Of a stretch of 64,000 bases of DNA, positions 9,195-22,833 are shown piece by piece. Under the pieces are notes generated by a model. The model made no database searches. It worked only from the letters and a program-made list of their open reading frames with translations, and was not told the origin of the DNA. A program made the position numbers and the translations under genes. The stretch lies in contig QKAU01000008.1 in NCBI GenBank assembly GCA_003246265.1, positions 1 through 64,000 on the forward strand, in the 5' to 3' direction. This stretch comes from Kiritimatiellales bacterium (GTDB lineage: Bacteria; Verrucomicrobiota; Kiritimatiellia; Kiritimatiellales; Pontiellaceae). Position 1 is the stretch's first letter, and each line of letters opens with the position of its first letter.

Positions 9195-10922
9195 CTACGG
9201 CTGCACGCTCGCCCAATAGGCTTTCTTTTCCTGGCCTGAGGCGATTCCATCATGATTCGCGTCGATCGCATCGAACAGCTCGGCGGCCTTTTGCGGATCC
9301 CATGCCCAGCCGTTCTTTTCCCACTTGGCCTGCTCCATGGCGAGGAACTGCTCCCGGGTGGAGTCGCCCTTCTTCAGCCTGACCCCCTGGGGCACCGCGG
9401 CATCCGTCGCGGATTCGTCGTCATCGGATCCGGCACCCGGAAGCTCCTGGCTGGAGGGGGCGAGCTTTCGCGCGCCGGCCACCACCTCGAAGGTCTGCCC
9501 GAAATGCGGCATGTGCTCGTCGTGCCAGTTGTCGCGGGCCCCGGGCGAGTCGAACCAGAGCGGATCCACGTGGGAGCGGCTCCACTGCTCGGCGGCCTTC
9601 ACCAGGCTCTCAAGGCGTTCGGGATTCTGGAGCGCAAGATCGTTGTTCTCGCCCGGATCCTCGGCCAGGTTGAACAGCCGCCAGGGTTCGTTGCCGTAGC
9701 GGACGGCCTTCCAGTCGTCCCGGCGCGCGCTGACGTCGGTGTAGCCGGCCCGGTGCCGCATCGAGAAGATCGGCTCCCCCTTGCGCGGGTTTTCCCCGCT
9801 GGCCAGTCCGGCAAGGATGTTCCGCCCCTCCAGGACCTTGCCCGCCGGGATGGCGGCCCGCCCCAGCGCGGCGAAGGTTGGATAGAAATCGAGCGAGGTC
9901 ACCGGGAAGTCCACCTTCTGCGCGGGAAGCTTCCCGGCCCAGTGGAAGAACATCGGTACGCGGAATCCCCCCTCGAAGGTATCGCCCTTCTGCCCGCGCA
10001 GCGGCGCATTGCAGGCCCCCTGCGAAGGTTTGCCGCCGTTGTCGCTGAGGAAGACGACGAGGGTGTCTTCGTATTGCCCGTTCTTCCTGAGCGCCTCCAC
10101 GATCCGCCCCACCCCGCGGTCGACCGCATAGACCATCGCCGCATAGGTGCGGCGCTTCGGATCGGCGATGTCCTTGAACACGGCCTCGTCCTCCTCGGTG
10201 GCCTCCATGGGCGAGTGCGGCGCGTTGTAGGCCAGGTAGAGGAAGAACGGCTGCTTCTTCCGCCTGGCCGCTTCGCCGAGGAAGCGGACCGCTTCGCCGG
10301 TCAACTCGTCGGTGAGATAGCCCCTGCCCTGCACCGGCTCGCCGTTGTGCTCGAGCGGAACGTTGTATTCGTTGAAGCGCTTCGCACCGCTCTTGAGCTG
10401 GCGCTGGTAGATGCCTTCGTACTTCTCGGGGAAGTACATGTGTCCGCCGCCCAGGAAGCCGTAGAAATCGTCGAACCCGCGGCTGTTCGGATGGAACGGC
10501 TTGTCGATGCCGAGGTGCCACTTGCCGATGGCCCCGGTGAAGTAGCCCGCCTTCTGCAGCACGGAACTGATGAGGACCTCCTCCACCGGGATCCCGACAT
10601 GGTCGTACTCCTCGAGCCCCTCGTTCGTGTTGGGGTGGTTGAACTGCCCCCCGAACTCGTGCGGATAGCGGCCCGAAAGCAGCCCCATGCGGCTGGGGCC
10701 GCAGAATGGATGGGCCACGTAGCCCGAGGTGCAGACGGTTCCGCCCCCGGCCAGCCTGTCGAGCGCGGGGGTCCGGATGTCCTTCGCCCCGTTGAACCCC
10801 ACATCGGCGTAGCCGAGGTCGTCGCACAGGATCACCAGGATGTTGGGGCGCGACGCGTCCGCGCCAAGGCAGAGCCCTGCCGCCGCCAGCCAGCCGGCCA
10901 CCATGGAGAAGAGCCCTTTCAT
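9195..10922 (-). CDS. Secreted type I sulfatase with C-terminal EF-hand tail
   Basis: 575 residues with a signal peptide (about 1-22). The sulfatase domain starts at RPNILVILCDDLGYADVGF with the metal-binding Asp pair; Cys74 in FCGPSRMGLLSGR is the formylglycine site, and GKWHLG and DNGG motifs follow. After an acidic linker (PGAGSDDDES) the last 55 residues form the domain shared with the small protein at 834-1157, containing the calcium loop DANHDGIASGQE. The start lies only four bases after the GH127 stop, so translation is coupled, and the GH42/GH50-type hydrolase follows 14 bases later. It removes sulfate from an extracellular glycan; regiospecificity is unknown. The tail is unusual for S1 sulfatases and may bind calcium, the cell surface or a partner (inference). 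Confidence 0.94.
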   Translation of the reverse strand: MKGLFSMVAGWLAAAGLCLGADASRPNILVILCDDLGYADVGFNGAKDIRTPALDRLAGGGTVCTSGYVAHPFCGPSRMGLLSGRYPHEFGGQFNHPNTNEGLEEYDHVGIPVEEVLISSVLQKAGYFTGAIGKWHLGIDKPFHPNSRGFDDFYGFLGGGHMYFPEKYEGIYQRQLKSGAKRFNEYNVPLEHNGEPVQGRGYLTDELTGEAVRFLGEAARRKKQPFFLYLAYNAPHSPMEATEEDEAVFKDIADPKRRTYAAMVYAVDRGVGRIVEALRKNGQYEDTLVVFLSDNGGKPSQGACNAPLRGQKGDTFEGGFRVPMFFHWAGKLPAQKVDFPVTSLDFYPTFAALGRAAIPAGKVLEGRNILAGLASGENPRKGEPIFSMRHRAGYTDVSARRDDWKAVRYGNEPWRLFNLAEDPGENNDLALQNPERLESLVKAAEQWSRSHVDPLWFDSPGARDNWHDEHMPHFGQTFEVVAGARKLAPSSQELPGAGSDDDESATDAAVPQGVRLKKGDSTREQFLAMEQAKWEKNGWAWDPQKAAELFDAIDANHDGIASGQEKKAYWASVQP

Positions 10923-10926
10923 CGGC

Positions 10927-12945
10927 CTAGTCGTCCCAGACCAGGGGGAGGAACACGGTCATTTCGCTGTCGCCGCGGTTGCTCCACGCATAGTAGGGGA
11001 CGAAACGGGCCTTGTAGGACTTGAACGCCGGCTTCTCCAGCGGGCGGTACATCCCCTCCTCCCGATCGGTGCGCAGCAGGATCTTCCCCTCGATGGAGAC
11101 GAGCCCGCCGAGGAAATCGGGATCGTACTTCGCATCGAGATCCGCTTCCACCGGCAGGTAGGCATCGAGGATGCCCGTCCCTTCCGGCAGGTCGGGCGAT
11201 TCCAGGCAATAGACCACCGGGCCGCGCTTGACGGCCGCCTGGTTGCGCACCTCCTCGATGCGCGGATGGCCCTCGACCAGCCTGACCTCCATGGGCATGG
11301 ACAGCTCCACCGCGTCGCCCGCCTTCCACGCGCGGCCGATCTTCGCGAAGCTGCCGGCCACGGCTTCGACGCCGGCATCCTTGCCGTTGATCTTGATCGT
11401 GCTCCCTTCGGCCCATTCGGGGATGCGCAGCCAGATTTCGAACGCCCCCGGCTTGCAGGCCTCGAGGGTGATCTTCACGTTGCCGTCCCAAGGATAGTTG
11501 CTCTCCTGCTTGAGCTTCAGTGCCGAGCCGTCCTGCAGCTTGGTCGAGAGGACATTGCCGCCGTAGAGGTTCACGGCGATGCCGTTCGGGGCGATGCCGT
11601 AGGCCCAGTTGGAGGACTTGGCGATGGTGCGGACGAGGTTGGGCGGGCAGCAGAAGCATTCGAGGTACGGCAGGCGGTCGGGCGATTCGGTGTTCATCTT
11701 GGAATAGTCGCGCGCACCGTGGATCTTCCGCAGGGGGTTGGAATAGTAGTAGTGCTCGCCGTCGAGGCTGATGCCGGAGAGCCCGCTGTTGAAGAGGACC
11801 AGCTCCATGATGTCGGCATATTTGGATTCGCCGTGGATGTCGAGCATGCGGTCGGAGAACATCGCGTTGCAGATGTTCGCGCAGGTTTCGTTGTAGGCCG
11901 TCATGTTGGGCATCATGTATTCGTCGATGAAGCCCTCCTCGATCTTGTCGCGGCGGCTCGATGCGCCGTAGTGCGTCTGGCCGACCGCCCCGGTGACGTA
12001 CATCTTCCTCTGGACGACGTTGTCCCAGAGCCGGTCGAGGGCATCGATCAGCGCCTTTTCGCCGGTCTCCGCATAGACGTCGGCCGCGCCGGCATAGTAG
12101 TAGAGTGCGAGCACCGCATGGCCCACGGCCTCGGTCTCCTTGCGCAGGGCGACGCGCTCCTGCACCATGTCGCCGATCGGATAGCCCTGCGTGCTGGCGA
12201 TCTCCTCGACCTTGTACTTGCCGCGCCGGTTGATGAAGATTTCCGCCAGCTCCAGGTAGCGCTTGTCGCCCGTGGTGCGGTAGAGCTCGACCAGCCCCAT
12301 GATCTGCGTCTGGTTGAAGCCGAAGCGGACATAGTCCGGGTTCTCGGGCTTGAACACCTTGTAGAGGAGATCCGCGTTCTTCTTCGCGATGTCGAGGAAG
12401 TTGCTCTTGCCCGTCACGCGGTGGTGGATGCAGGCGGCCGTGTAGAGATGGCCGCAGTTGTACATCTCGTGGAAGCGGCGGTTGGAGAAGTGCGGGATGC
12501 CGTCGATCTGGATCTTCGTGTGCAGGTAGCCGTCGGGCTCCTGCGCCTTGGCGATCACTGCGATGCACTCGTCGAGCTCCTTGACGATCTTCGGATCCTG
12601 GTTGTTGGCGTAGACGTAGCAGTAGGCCTCCATCCACTTGAAGAAGTCGCCGTCATGCCACGGGAACCCCTGGTGCTTGCCCTGCATCATTCCGGCGGCG
12701 ATCTTGAAGTTGTTGTACCCGTGGCCCACGTCCCCCTTGAGGACCTCGCCCATGTAGGGCAGCATGACCTCCTCGCACTCCTTGAACTTCGAGCCCCAGA
12801 AGCCGTCCGTCCAGTGGCAGTCGCCCAGGTTGATGCTCCGCAGGGTGACATGCGGGCTGCGGGCGTTGTCGACTTCACCGGCGGAGAAACCCGCCAGGGG
12901 CATGGCCACCGCCATCATGCACAGGGTTGAGCGTATCATGTTCAT
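10927..12945 (-). CDS. GH127 family glycoside hydrolase (beta-L-arabinofuranosidase type)
   Basis: 672 residues, taking ATG 12945; it lies nine bases after GAGG, whereas ATG 12951 lies only three bases away. A short signal peptide follows. The active-site pattern of GH127 enzymes such as bifidobacterial HypBA1 is intact: the zinc ligands E-x-C in YNETCANIC, a Cys pair in CFCCPPNLV of which the first is the expected nucleophile, and a Glu 16 residues before the E-x-C motif (KIEEGF) as acid/base. Characterised members release beta-L-arabinofuranose, and relatives in Zobellia carrageenan loci act as 3,6-anhydro-D-galactosidases, so the substrate here could be either. It heads the minus-strand block, is coupled to a sulfatase, and is divergent from the GH2 operon. 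Confidence 0.92.
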   Translation of the reverse strand: MNMIRSTLCMMAVAMPLAGFSAGEVDNARSPHVTLRSINLGDCHWTDGFWGSKFKECEEVMLPYMGEVLKGDVGHGYNNFKIAAGMMQGKHQGFPWHDGDFFKWMEAYCYVYANNQDPKIVKELDECIAVIAKAQEPDGYLHTKIQIDGIPHFSNRRFHEMYNCGHLYTAACIHHRVTGKSNFLDIAKKNADLLYKVFKPENPDYVRFGFNQTQIMGLVELYRTTGDKRYLELAEIFINRRGKYKVEEIASTQGYPIGDMVQERVALRKETEAVGHAVLALYYYAGAADVYAETGEKALIDALDRLWDNVVQRKMYVTGAVGQTHYGASSRRDKIEEGFIDEYMMPNMTAYNETCANICNAMFSDRMLDIHGESKYADIMELVLFNSGLSGISLDGEHYYYSNPLRKIHGARDYSKMNTESPDRLPYLECFCCPPNLVRTIAKSSNWAYGIAPNGIAVNLYGGNVLSTKLQDGSALKLKQESNYPWDGNVKITLEACKPGAFEIWLRIPEWAEGSTIKINGKDAGVEAVAGSFAKIGRAWKAGDAVELSMPMEVRLVEGHPRIEEVRNQAAVKRGPVVYCLESPDLPEGTGILDAYLPVEADLDAKYDPDFLGGLVSIEGKILLRTDREEGMYRPLEKPAFKSYKARFVPYYAWSNRGDSEMTVFLPLVWDD

Positions 12946-17492
<4,547 letters not shown>

Positions 17493-17553
17493 GCAGTTGC
17501 TTCTACGATATTCAGCGCAAATACAGGAGCGGGCATCGGCCGGGAGAAGAGCA

Positions 17554-18924
17554 ATGTATTTCTTTGCGGCATTGTTGTCATCCGCCGTGGCCACCGCCGG
17601 CGAAGCGGCGGATGTTTATCCCGCATCCGATCCCGCGAACACCGGCGGCTGGATGCTCAACGCAGATCTCAGCGACGAATTCGAAGGCGCAAAGCTGGAT
17701 GATTCCAAATGGTTTGTCCAGGGTACCGGCGGAATGTATCACAAGTGGCGCGGCCGGGCTCCGTCGCAGTTCGCGCCGCATAATGTGAAGGTCGAGGACG
17801 GCAAGCTCAAGCTGACCTCACGCTGGGAGCCGGACTACGGCCATTTTGCCGAGTTCGAATTTGACGGCCGGAAATATGAGAACATCACGACCGCCGGAGT
17901 GATCAGCCATAAGAAATTCCTCTACGGCTATATGGAGATCAGGTCCAAAGCCGCTGACGCGGCCATGACCAGCTCCTTCTGGACGCTGGGTTATCAGTCC
18001 GAACTGGATGTTTTCGAACAGATGGGGCAGCCGCTTATTCCGGAAAATTCCGACTTTGGACGCATCTACATGTTTTCCATTCACGACTGGCGGCCGGGCT
18101 CAACGGCTTCCGGCAGCAACCGCATCTTCAACCACAAGCACCAGCTGGACTACCGGGTTGCCGACGATTTTCATGCCTACGGTTGCGAGTGGGGGGAAGA
18201 TTACCTGAAATTTTTTGAGGACGGGAACCTGGTCTATTCCATATCCCAGAAAGAACTCGGCGATGCCTGGCTGCTCACCAACCCCTTGGAAATCTGGTTC
18301 GATTCCGAAACGTTTCCCTGGATGGGTTTGCCGAAGGCCGAGGACCTCCCGGTCGATTTTGAAATTGAATATGTCCGGGTGTGGCAGCAGCCGAGCCCAA
18401 ACCTGCTAGACCGTGCCTTCTTCGGATTCGAAGGCCCCATGGTTCTGGAAGATAATCCCATTCCCCGAAACGACAAAGGGCTTGAGCAATTCTGGTATAT
18501 CGGTGAAGAGTCCAAACCCTTTTTTTCCATTTCGGAGGAGAAACCCGCCGTCGGAAGGAAATGTATGAAGTTCAGCCACAGAGGCAAACTGAAGCTCGAC
18601 CAGGTGGCCGCCATGGCGCCCTACGGCACGGTTGACCTTCCTGCCGGCGAATACACGCTCTCCATGAAGCTGTGGCTGGATCCTGCAGGCACAGTGAAGA
18701 AAATCCATCCCATCCTGGAAGCCCCATGGCTGCAGATTGCACCGCTTGATCTGTCGGGGATTCCCCGCGGGGAGTGGGTAACCATGACGCAGGCGTTCAC
18801 GCGGGCGGCGGCATCGTCGGAGAAAGACCGGCTGAGGCTGGTGGTTCACCAGGAGGATGTGCCGGGCGGAGAGAGCGTGTTGTTGATCGACGAAATATCC
18901 ATCGGCACCTTGGAGGGAAAATGA
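17554..18924 (+). CDS. GH16 endo-galactanase-like enzyme with C-terminal beta-sandwich domain
   Basis: 456 residues from ATG 17554, preceded by GGGAGAAG and followed by a signal peptide (MYFFAALLSSAVATAGEA); a longer frame from 17425 would overlap the previous gene and is less likely. The GH16 domain (about 20-280) carries Glu150, Asp152 and Glu155 in SELDVFEQMG, and WRGRAPSQF parallels the neighbour. Residues about 290-456 form an added beta-rich domain that may bind carbohydrate; I cannot assign its family. It lies 61 bases after the first GH16 gene and its stop overlaps the sulfatase start (ATGA). The two GH16 enzymes probably attack different sulfation patterns of one polymer (inference). 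Its base composition is much lower in GC than the next gene. Confidence 0.88.
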   Translation: MYFFAALLSSAVATAGEAADVYPASDPANTGGWMLNADLSDEFEGAKLDDSKWFVQGTGGMYHKWRGRAPSQFAPHNVKVEDGKLKLTSRWEPDYGHFAEFEFDGRKYENITTAGVISHKKFLYGYMEIRSKAADAAMTSSFWTLGYQSELDVFEQMGQPLIPENSDFGRIYMFSIHDWRPGSTASGSNRIFNHKHQLDYRVADDFHAYGCEWGEDYLKFFEDGNLVYSISQKELGDAWLLTNPLEIWFDSETFPWMGLPKAEDLPVDFEIEYVRVWQQPSPNLLDRAFFGFEGPMVLEDNPIPRNDKGLEQFWYIGEESKPFFSISEEKPAVGRKCMKFSHRGKLKLDQVAAMAPYGTVDLPAGEYTLSMKLWLDPAGTVKKIHPILEAPWLQIAPLDLSGIPRGEWVTMTQAFTRAAASSEKDRLRLVVHQEDVPGGESVLLIDEISIGTLEGK

Positions 18925-20327
18925 ATATGAAACGGATGTATGTCTTCTTCTTGGCCACGCTGTCGGTTCTCTCCATGCATACTTCGGGCGCGGAGAAGCC
19001 CAACATCGTCCTGCTGTTTGCCGACGATGCGGGCTACGGCGACTTCGGCTTCCACGGCAGCCGCCACTTCAGGACGCCGCACCTCGACCAGCTCGCGAAG
19101 GACGGGGTCCGCCTGTCGGCCTTCTACGTCACCGGCGCCACCTGCGGGCCATCGCGGGCGGGACTCCTCACCGGGATCTACCAGCAGCGTTTCGGCTACG
19201 AGGAAATCAACGTGACCGGCATCATGAGCGACAGCAGCAAGCTCAACGACGACGAGATGGGATTGCCGACCCACCTCAGGACCATGGGCAACCATCTCCA
19301 GGAGCTGGGGTACCGGACCGCCGCCTTCGGCAAGTGGCACATGGGCGCGGCCGACCGCTACCATCCGCTCCGGCGCGGCTTCGACGAGTTCTACGGCTTC
19401 CGCGGCGGTGCCCGCAGCTTCTTCGCCTACCCCCACCCCGAAAGCATCCGGCACGAAAACCGCATCGAGCGCAACTTCGGCCAGTACGCCGAGCACGAGG
19501 GCTATCTGACCGATGTCCTGGCCGACGAAACCTGCGCCTTCATCGAGCGCAACCAGCAGCGCCCCTTCTTCGCCTACGTCGCCTTCAACGCCGTCCATAC
19601 GCCGATGGAGCCCGACCCGAAGGATGCCGCCGAATTCCCCGGGCTGCAGGGCGACCGCCGCAAGGTGGCGCAGATGACCCTTTCCATGGACCGCGCCTGC
19701 GGGCGCATCGTCGCCAAGCTCAAGGAACTGGGCCTCTACGACAACACCCTCGTCGTCTTCAGCAACGACAACGGCGGGCCGATGGACAAGAACGGATCGA
19801 GCAACTACCCGTTCAGCGGCGTCAAGGCCACCCAGCTCGAAGGCGGCATCCGCGTTCCCGGGCTGGTCACGTGGCCGGCCCGCCTGCCGGCCGGCGCCGT
19901 CTACGACCCGCCGACGAGCACCCTCGACCTGCTACCCACCTTCATCGCGGCCGCCGGCGGCGATCCCGCGGCCATGGATGGCCTCGATGGCGTGGACATG
20001 GTTCCCTACCTCACCGGCGAAAACAGCGGCCGCCCCCACCCGACGCTCCACTGGAAGATGGAATGCCGCGGCGCGATCCGCGACGGCGACTGGAAGCTGC
20101 TGCGCTTCCCCGACCGGCCGCCGCGCCTGCACAACCTCATCGACGACCCCGGCGAGCAGACCGACCTCTCAGCACAATATCCGGACCGGGTGAAGGAGCT
20201 GTTCCGCAAGCAGTTTGACTGGGAAATGACGCTGGAGCGCCCCCTATGGATGCTTCGCCGCCAGGAGGAAGCCTGGTCCTCCCGCCGCACCGACGAATTC
20301 GCCACCCCCCCGGCCGCCGACTATTGA
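18921..20327 (+). CDS. Secreted type I sulfatase
   Basis: 468 residues from ATG 18921 (GGAGGGAAA directly before, overlapping the preceding TGA). The signal peptide covers about residues 1-25. The domain opens with KPNIVLLFADDAGYGDFGF, giving the metal-binding Asp pair; Cys75 in TCGPSRAGLLTG is the formylglycine site; GKWHMG and SNDNGGP follow. It is full length for a single-domain S1 arylsulfatase-like enzyme and lacks the EF-hand tail. It differs clearly from the other two sulfatases, so it probably takes another sulfate position. It is the last gene of the GH2-GH16-GH16-sulfatase operon. Returning high GC sets it off from the two GH16 genes. Confidence 0.94.
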   Translation: MNMKRMYVFFLATLSVLSMHTSGAEKPNIVLLFADDAGYGDFGFHGSRHFRTPHLDQLAKDGVRLSAFYVTGATCGPSRAGLLTGIYQQRFGYEEINVTGIMSDSSKLNDDEMGLPTHLRTMGNHLQELGYRTAAFGKWHMGAADRYHPLRRGFDEFYGFRGGARSFFAYPHPESIRHENRIERNFGQYAEHEGYLTDVLADETCAFIERNQQRPFFAYVAFNAVHTPMEPDPKDAAEFPGLQGDRRKVAQMTLSMDRACGRIVAKLKELGLYDNTLVVFSNDNGGPMDKNGSSNYPFSGVKATQLEGGIRVPGLVTWPARLPAGAVYDPPTSTLDLLPTFIAAAGGDPAAMDGLDGVDMVPYLTGENSGRPHPTLHWKMECRGAIRDGDWKLLRFPDRPPRLHNLIDDPGEQTDLSAQYPDRVKELFRKQFDWEMTLERPLWMLRRQEEAWSSRRTDEFATPPAADY

Positions 20328-20474
20328 GCGGATCCGAATTCCACCCCGCCTCTCCACCGCCATTCAGACTCCTGTGCAGGATCCGTGTCCATGCTCTGCA
20401 TGGAGGGTTCCCTTCGGCAGGGTAAAGCTTGCTGCGGGGCACGGAAAGGGCCTTCTTATTTAGGGTTCCGCCAA

Positions 20475-20503
20475 TTGACAGGGTATGGATATCCCCCTAT
20501 ATT
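20475..20503 (+). promoter_or_regulatory. Sigma70-type promoter of thrS-infC
   Basis: A perfect -35 box TTGACA (20475-20480), a 17-base spacer and -10 TATATT (20498-20503). The expected transcript start near 20510 leaves a leader of under 30 bases before thrS, so there is no room for a T-box or other long leader, and starts placed further upstream for thrS are excluded. Confidence 0.85.
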
Positions 20504-20537
20504 CGCGCTCTTTTCAACGGAGAGTTCCCACGGCCCC

Positions 20538-22289
20538 ATGAAGAATGAAATGAGCGATCTGGAGCGGATGCGCCACAGCGCGGCGCATGTGATGGCGGCG
20601 GCGGTCTGCCGCGTGTTCGACAACGTGCAGCTCGACATCGGCCCTTCGACCGACGACGGCTTCTACTACGACTTCGACCTGAAGGACCGGATCACCCCCG
20701 ACGATTTCGAGCGCATCGAAGCCGAGATGCAGAAGATCGTCGACGAGGACCACCCGTTCGAATGCCGGGCGGTTTCACGGCAGGAGGCGGAGGGGATCCT
20801 CCAGGGGCAGACCTACAAGCTGGAACGGCTCGCCGAGATCCCCGAGGGCGAAACGATCACCTTCTACCGCTGCGGCGAATTCCAGGACCTCTGCCGGGGC
20901 CCGCACGTCGAGAGCACCGGCAAGATCAAGGCCTTCAAGCTGATGAACGTGGCGGGCTCCTATTTCCACGGCATCGAAACCAACCCCATGCTGCAGCGCC
21001 TCTACGGTACCGCCTTTGCCAACCCGAAGGAGCTGCGGATGTACCTGCAGCAGATCGAGGAGGCCAAGAAGCGCGACCACCGCCGCCTCGCCAAGGAGCT
21101 CGACCTCTTCTCGATCAGCGAGAACGTCGGGCCGGGCCTCGTCCACTGGCACCCGAAGGGCGGGCGCATCCGCTCCATCATCGAGGAGTTCTGGAAGCGC
21201 GAGCATTTCCGCAACGGCTACGACATCGTCTACACCCCGCACGTCGGCAAGGCCAACCTCTGGGAAACCTCCGGCCACCTCTCCTTCTACCGCGAAGGGA
21301 TGTACGCGGCGATGGACATCGACGGCCAGGAGTACTTCATCAAGCCGATGAACTGCCCCTTCCATGTCGAGATCTACAAGTCCGGCCTGCGCTCCTACCG
21401 CGAGCTTCCGCTGCGCTGGGCCGAGCTTGGCACGGTCTACCGCTACGAGAAGGCCGGCACCCTGCACGGCCTCTTCCGCGTCCGCGGCTTCACCCAGGAC
21501 GATGCGCACATCTTCTGCACCGTCGAGCAGATCGAGGACGAGGTGAAGGAGGTCATCCGCTTCTGCAACTTCATCTGGAAGACCTTCGGCTTCACCGAGG
21601 TCAAGGCCTACCTCTCCACCCGACCCGAAAAGGCGGTCGGCGAGGCGGCCCGATGGGAGCAGGCGACGCAGTCGCTCGAGGCGGCGATCCAGGCCGAGGG
21701 GCTGCCCTACGAGGTGGACGAAGGCGGCGGCGCGTTCTACGGCCCGAAGATCGACCTGAAGGTGAAGGACGCCATCGGCCGCGAATGGCAGACCAGCACG
21801 ATCCAGTTCGACTTCAACCTGCCGGAGCGCTTCGACCTTAAATACATCGGCGACGACGGCGAACCGCACCGCCCCTACATGGTGCACCGCGCGCTGTTCG
21901 GCAGCATGGAGCGCTTCTTCGGCATCCTGACCGAGCACTATGCCGGCGGCTTCCCGGTCTGGCTTGCGCCCGAGCAGGTGCGCGTCCTGCCGCTTTCCGA
22001 CGACCAGCTCGCCTACGCCGACGAGGTGCTCGCGAAGCTGCGCCTGGCCGATGTGCGCGCCACGGTCGACAGGAAGGCGGGCAAGCTGAACGGAAAAGTG
22101 AAGAACGCCCAGCTCGACAAAGTCCCCTATATGCTTATTATCGGCAAACAGGAGCAGGAGAACGGCCAGGTGGCCGTGCGGCACCGCCTGGCGGGCATGA
22201 AGGGCGCCTGCCTGCTCGAGGAATTTATCGGCCAGCTCAAGAAGGAAGAGCTGGAAAAGTCAACCATGGACATGGAGGTCTCAGATTAG
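20538..22289 (+). CDS. thrS: Threonyl-tRNA synthetase without TGS domain
   Basis: 583 residues from ATG 20538 (a second ATG at 20550 is possible). It charges tRNA-Thr with threonine. The N-terminus begins directly at the editing domain: HSAAH and CRGPH give the HxxxH and CxxxH editing motifs, so mischarged Ser-tRNA hydrolysis should be intact. The class II core follows, with the zinc Cys in PMNCPFH, motif 2 (RWAELGTVYRYE) and motif 3 (HRALFGSMERF), then an anticodon-binding domain. The TGS domain of about 60 residues found in E. coli ThrS is absent, and the promoter position shows it was not missed upstream. The stop overlaps the ATT start of infC, the classic thrS-infC pairing. Confidence 0.97.
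   Translation: MKNEMSDLERMRHSAAHVMAAAVCRVFDNVQLDIGPSTDDGFYYDFDLKDRITPDDFERIEAEMQKIVDEDHPFECRAVSRQEAEGILQGQTYKLERLAEIPEGETITFYRCGEFQDLCRGPHVESTGKIKAFKLMNVAGSYFHGIETNPMLQRLYGTAFANPKELRMYLQQIEEAKKRDHRRLAKELDLFSISENVGPGLVHWHPKGGRIRSIIEEFWKREHFRNGYDIVYTPHVGKANLWETSGHLSFYREGMYAAMDIDGQEYFIKPMNCPFHVEIYKSGLRSYRELPLRWAELGTVYRYEKAGTLHGLFRVRGFTQDDAHIFCTVEQIEDEVKEVIRFCNFIWKTFGFTEVKAYLSTRPEKAVGEAARWEQATQSLEAAIQAEGLPYEVDEGGGAFYGPKIDLKVKDAIGREWQTSTIQFDFNLPERFDLKYIGDDGEPHRPYMVHRALFGSMERFFGILTEHYAGGFPVWLAPEQVRVLPLSDDQLAYADEVLAKLRLADVRATVDRKAGKLNGKVKNAQLDKVPYMLIIGKQEQENGQVAVRHRLAGMKGACLLEEFIGQLKKEELEKSTMDMEVSD
22274..22287 (+). promoter_or_regulatory. infC: Shine-Dalgarno and ATT start codon of infC
   Basis: GGAGGT at 22274-22279, a five-base spacer, then ATT at 22285-22287, which overlaps the thrS TAG (22287-22289). 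The frame from this ATT gives the conserved basic N-terminus of IF-3. ATT start codons of infC are known in E. coli, where IF-3 rejects its own poor start codon and so limits its own synthesis. Confidence 0.85.
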
Positions 22290-22833
22290 AAGGCAAAACT
22301 TCAGGGGTAGGCAGGAACGGGAACCCTCGACGCGCATCAACATGCGCATTCGCGTTCCGGAAGTACGGGTGATCGACTACAACGGCGACCCGCTCGACAT
22401 CATGAAAACCAGCGACGCCCTGCGCAGGGCGAACGAGCTGGGGCTCGACCTGGTGGAGGTTTCGCCCACGGCGAAGCCGCCCGTCTGCCGGATCATGGAT
22501 TTCGGCAAGTTCAAGTACGAGCAGGAGAAGAAGAAGAAGGAACAGAAGAAGAACCAGGTGCAGACCAAGCTCAAGGAAGTGAAGTACCACGTCAACGTGG
22601 AAGAGAACGACTACGAGACGAAGATGCGCAACCTGCGCAAGTTCATCGAACACGGCGACCGGGTCAAGGTTTCCCTCATGTTCCGCGGCCGCGAGAACGC
22701 CCACCGCGAGCTGGGCTTCGAGGTGCTCAACCGCGTCATCCAGGACACCGTGGAGTTCACGACGGTCGAACAGGCCCCGCGCCTGCAGGGCCGGAGCCTC
22801 GCCGCCATCCTCGTGCCCAAGAAGAAGAAATAG
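22285..22833 (+). CDS. infC: Translation initiation factor IF-3 (ATT start)
   Basis: 182 residues when started at ATT 22285; the first ATG (22342) would remove 19 residues, including the RIN segment that precedes the conserved IRVPEVRVID strand. IF-3 binds the 30S subunit, blocks early subunit joining and checks the start codon. Both domains are present: an N-domain to PPVCRIMDFGKFKYEQ, a Lys/Glu-rich linker helix, and a C-domain with VSLMFRGREN and a basic tail. It is coupled to thrS. Unlike the usual thrS-infC-rpmI-rplT order, no ribosomal protein genes follow; an autotransporter starts 37 bases downstream. IF-3 autoregulation through the ATT codon is likely from family knowledge. Confidence 0.96.
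   Translation: MRRQNFRGRQEREPSTRINMRIRVPEVRVIDYNGDPLDIMKTSDALRRANELGLDLVEVSPTAKPPVCRIMDFGKFKYEQEKKKKEQKKNQVQTKLKEVKYHVNVEENDYETKMRNLRKFIEHGDRVKVSLMFRGRENAHRELGFEVLNRVIQDTVEFTTVEQAPRLQGRSLAAILVPKKKK

Noticed and set aside
20387..20403. Hairpin TCCATG/CATGGA after the third sulfatase
   Set aside because: Six base pairs and no following T-run; could be chance. The end of the GH2 operon transcript stays undefined.
20385..20537. Upstream start for thrS adding 51 codons
   Set aside because: It lies before a consensus promoter, encodes no TGS-like sequence and contains Cys/Gly-rich filler.
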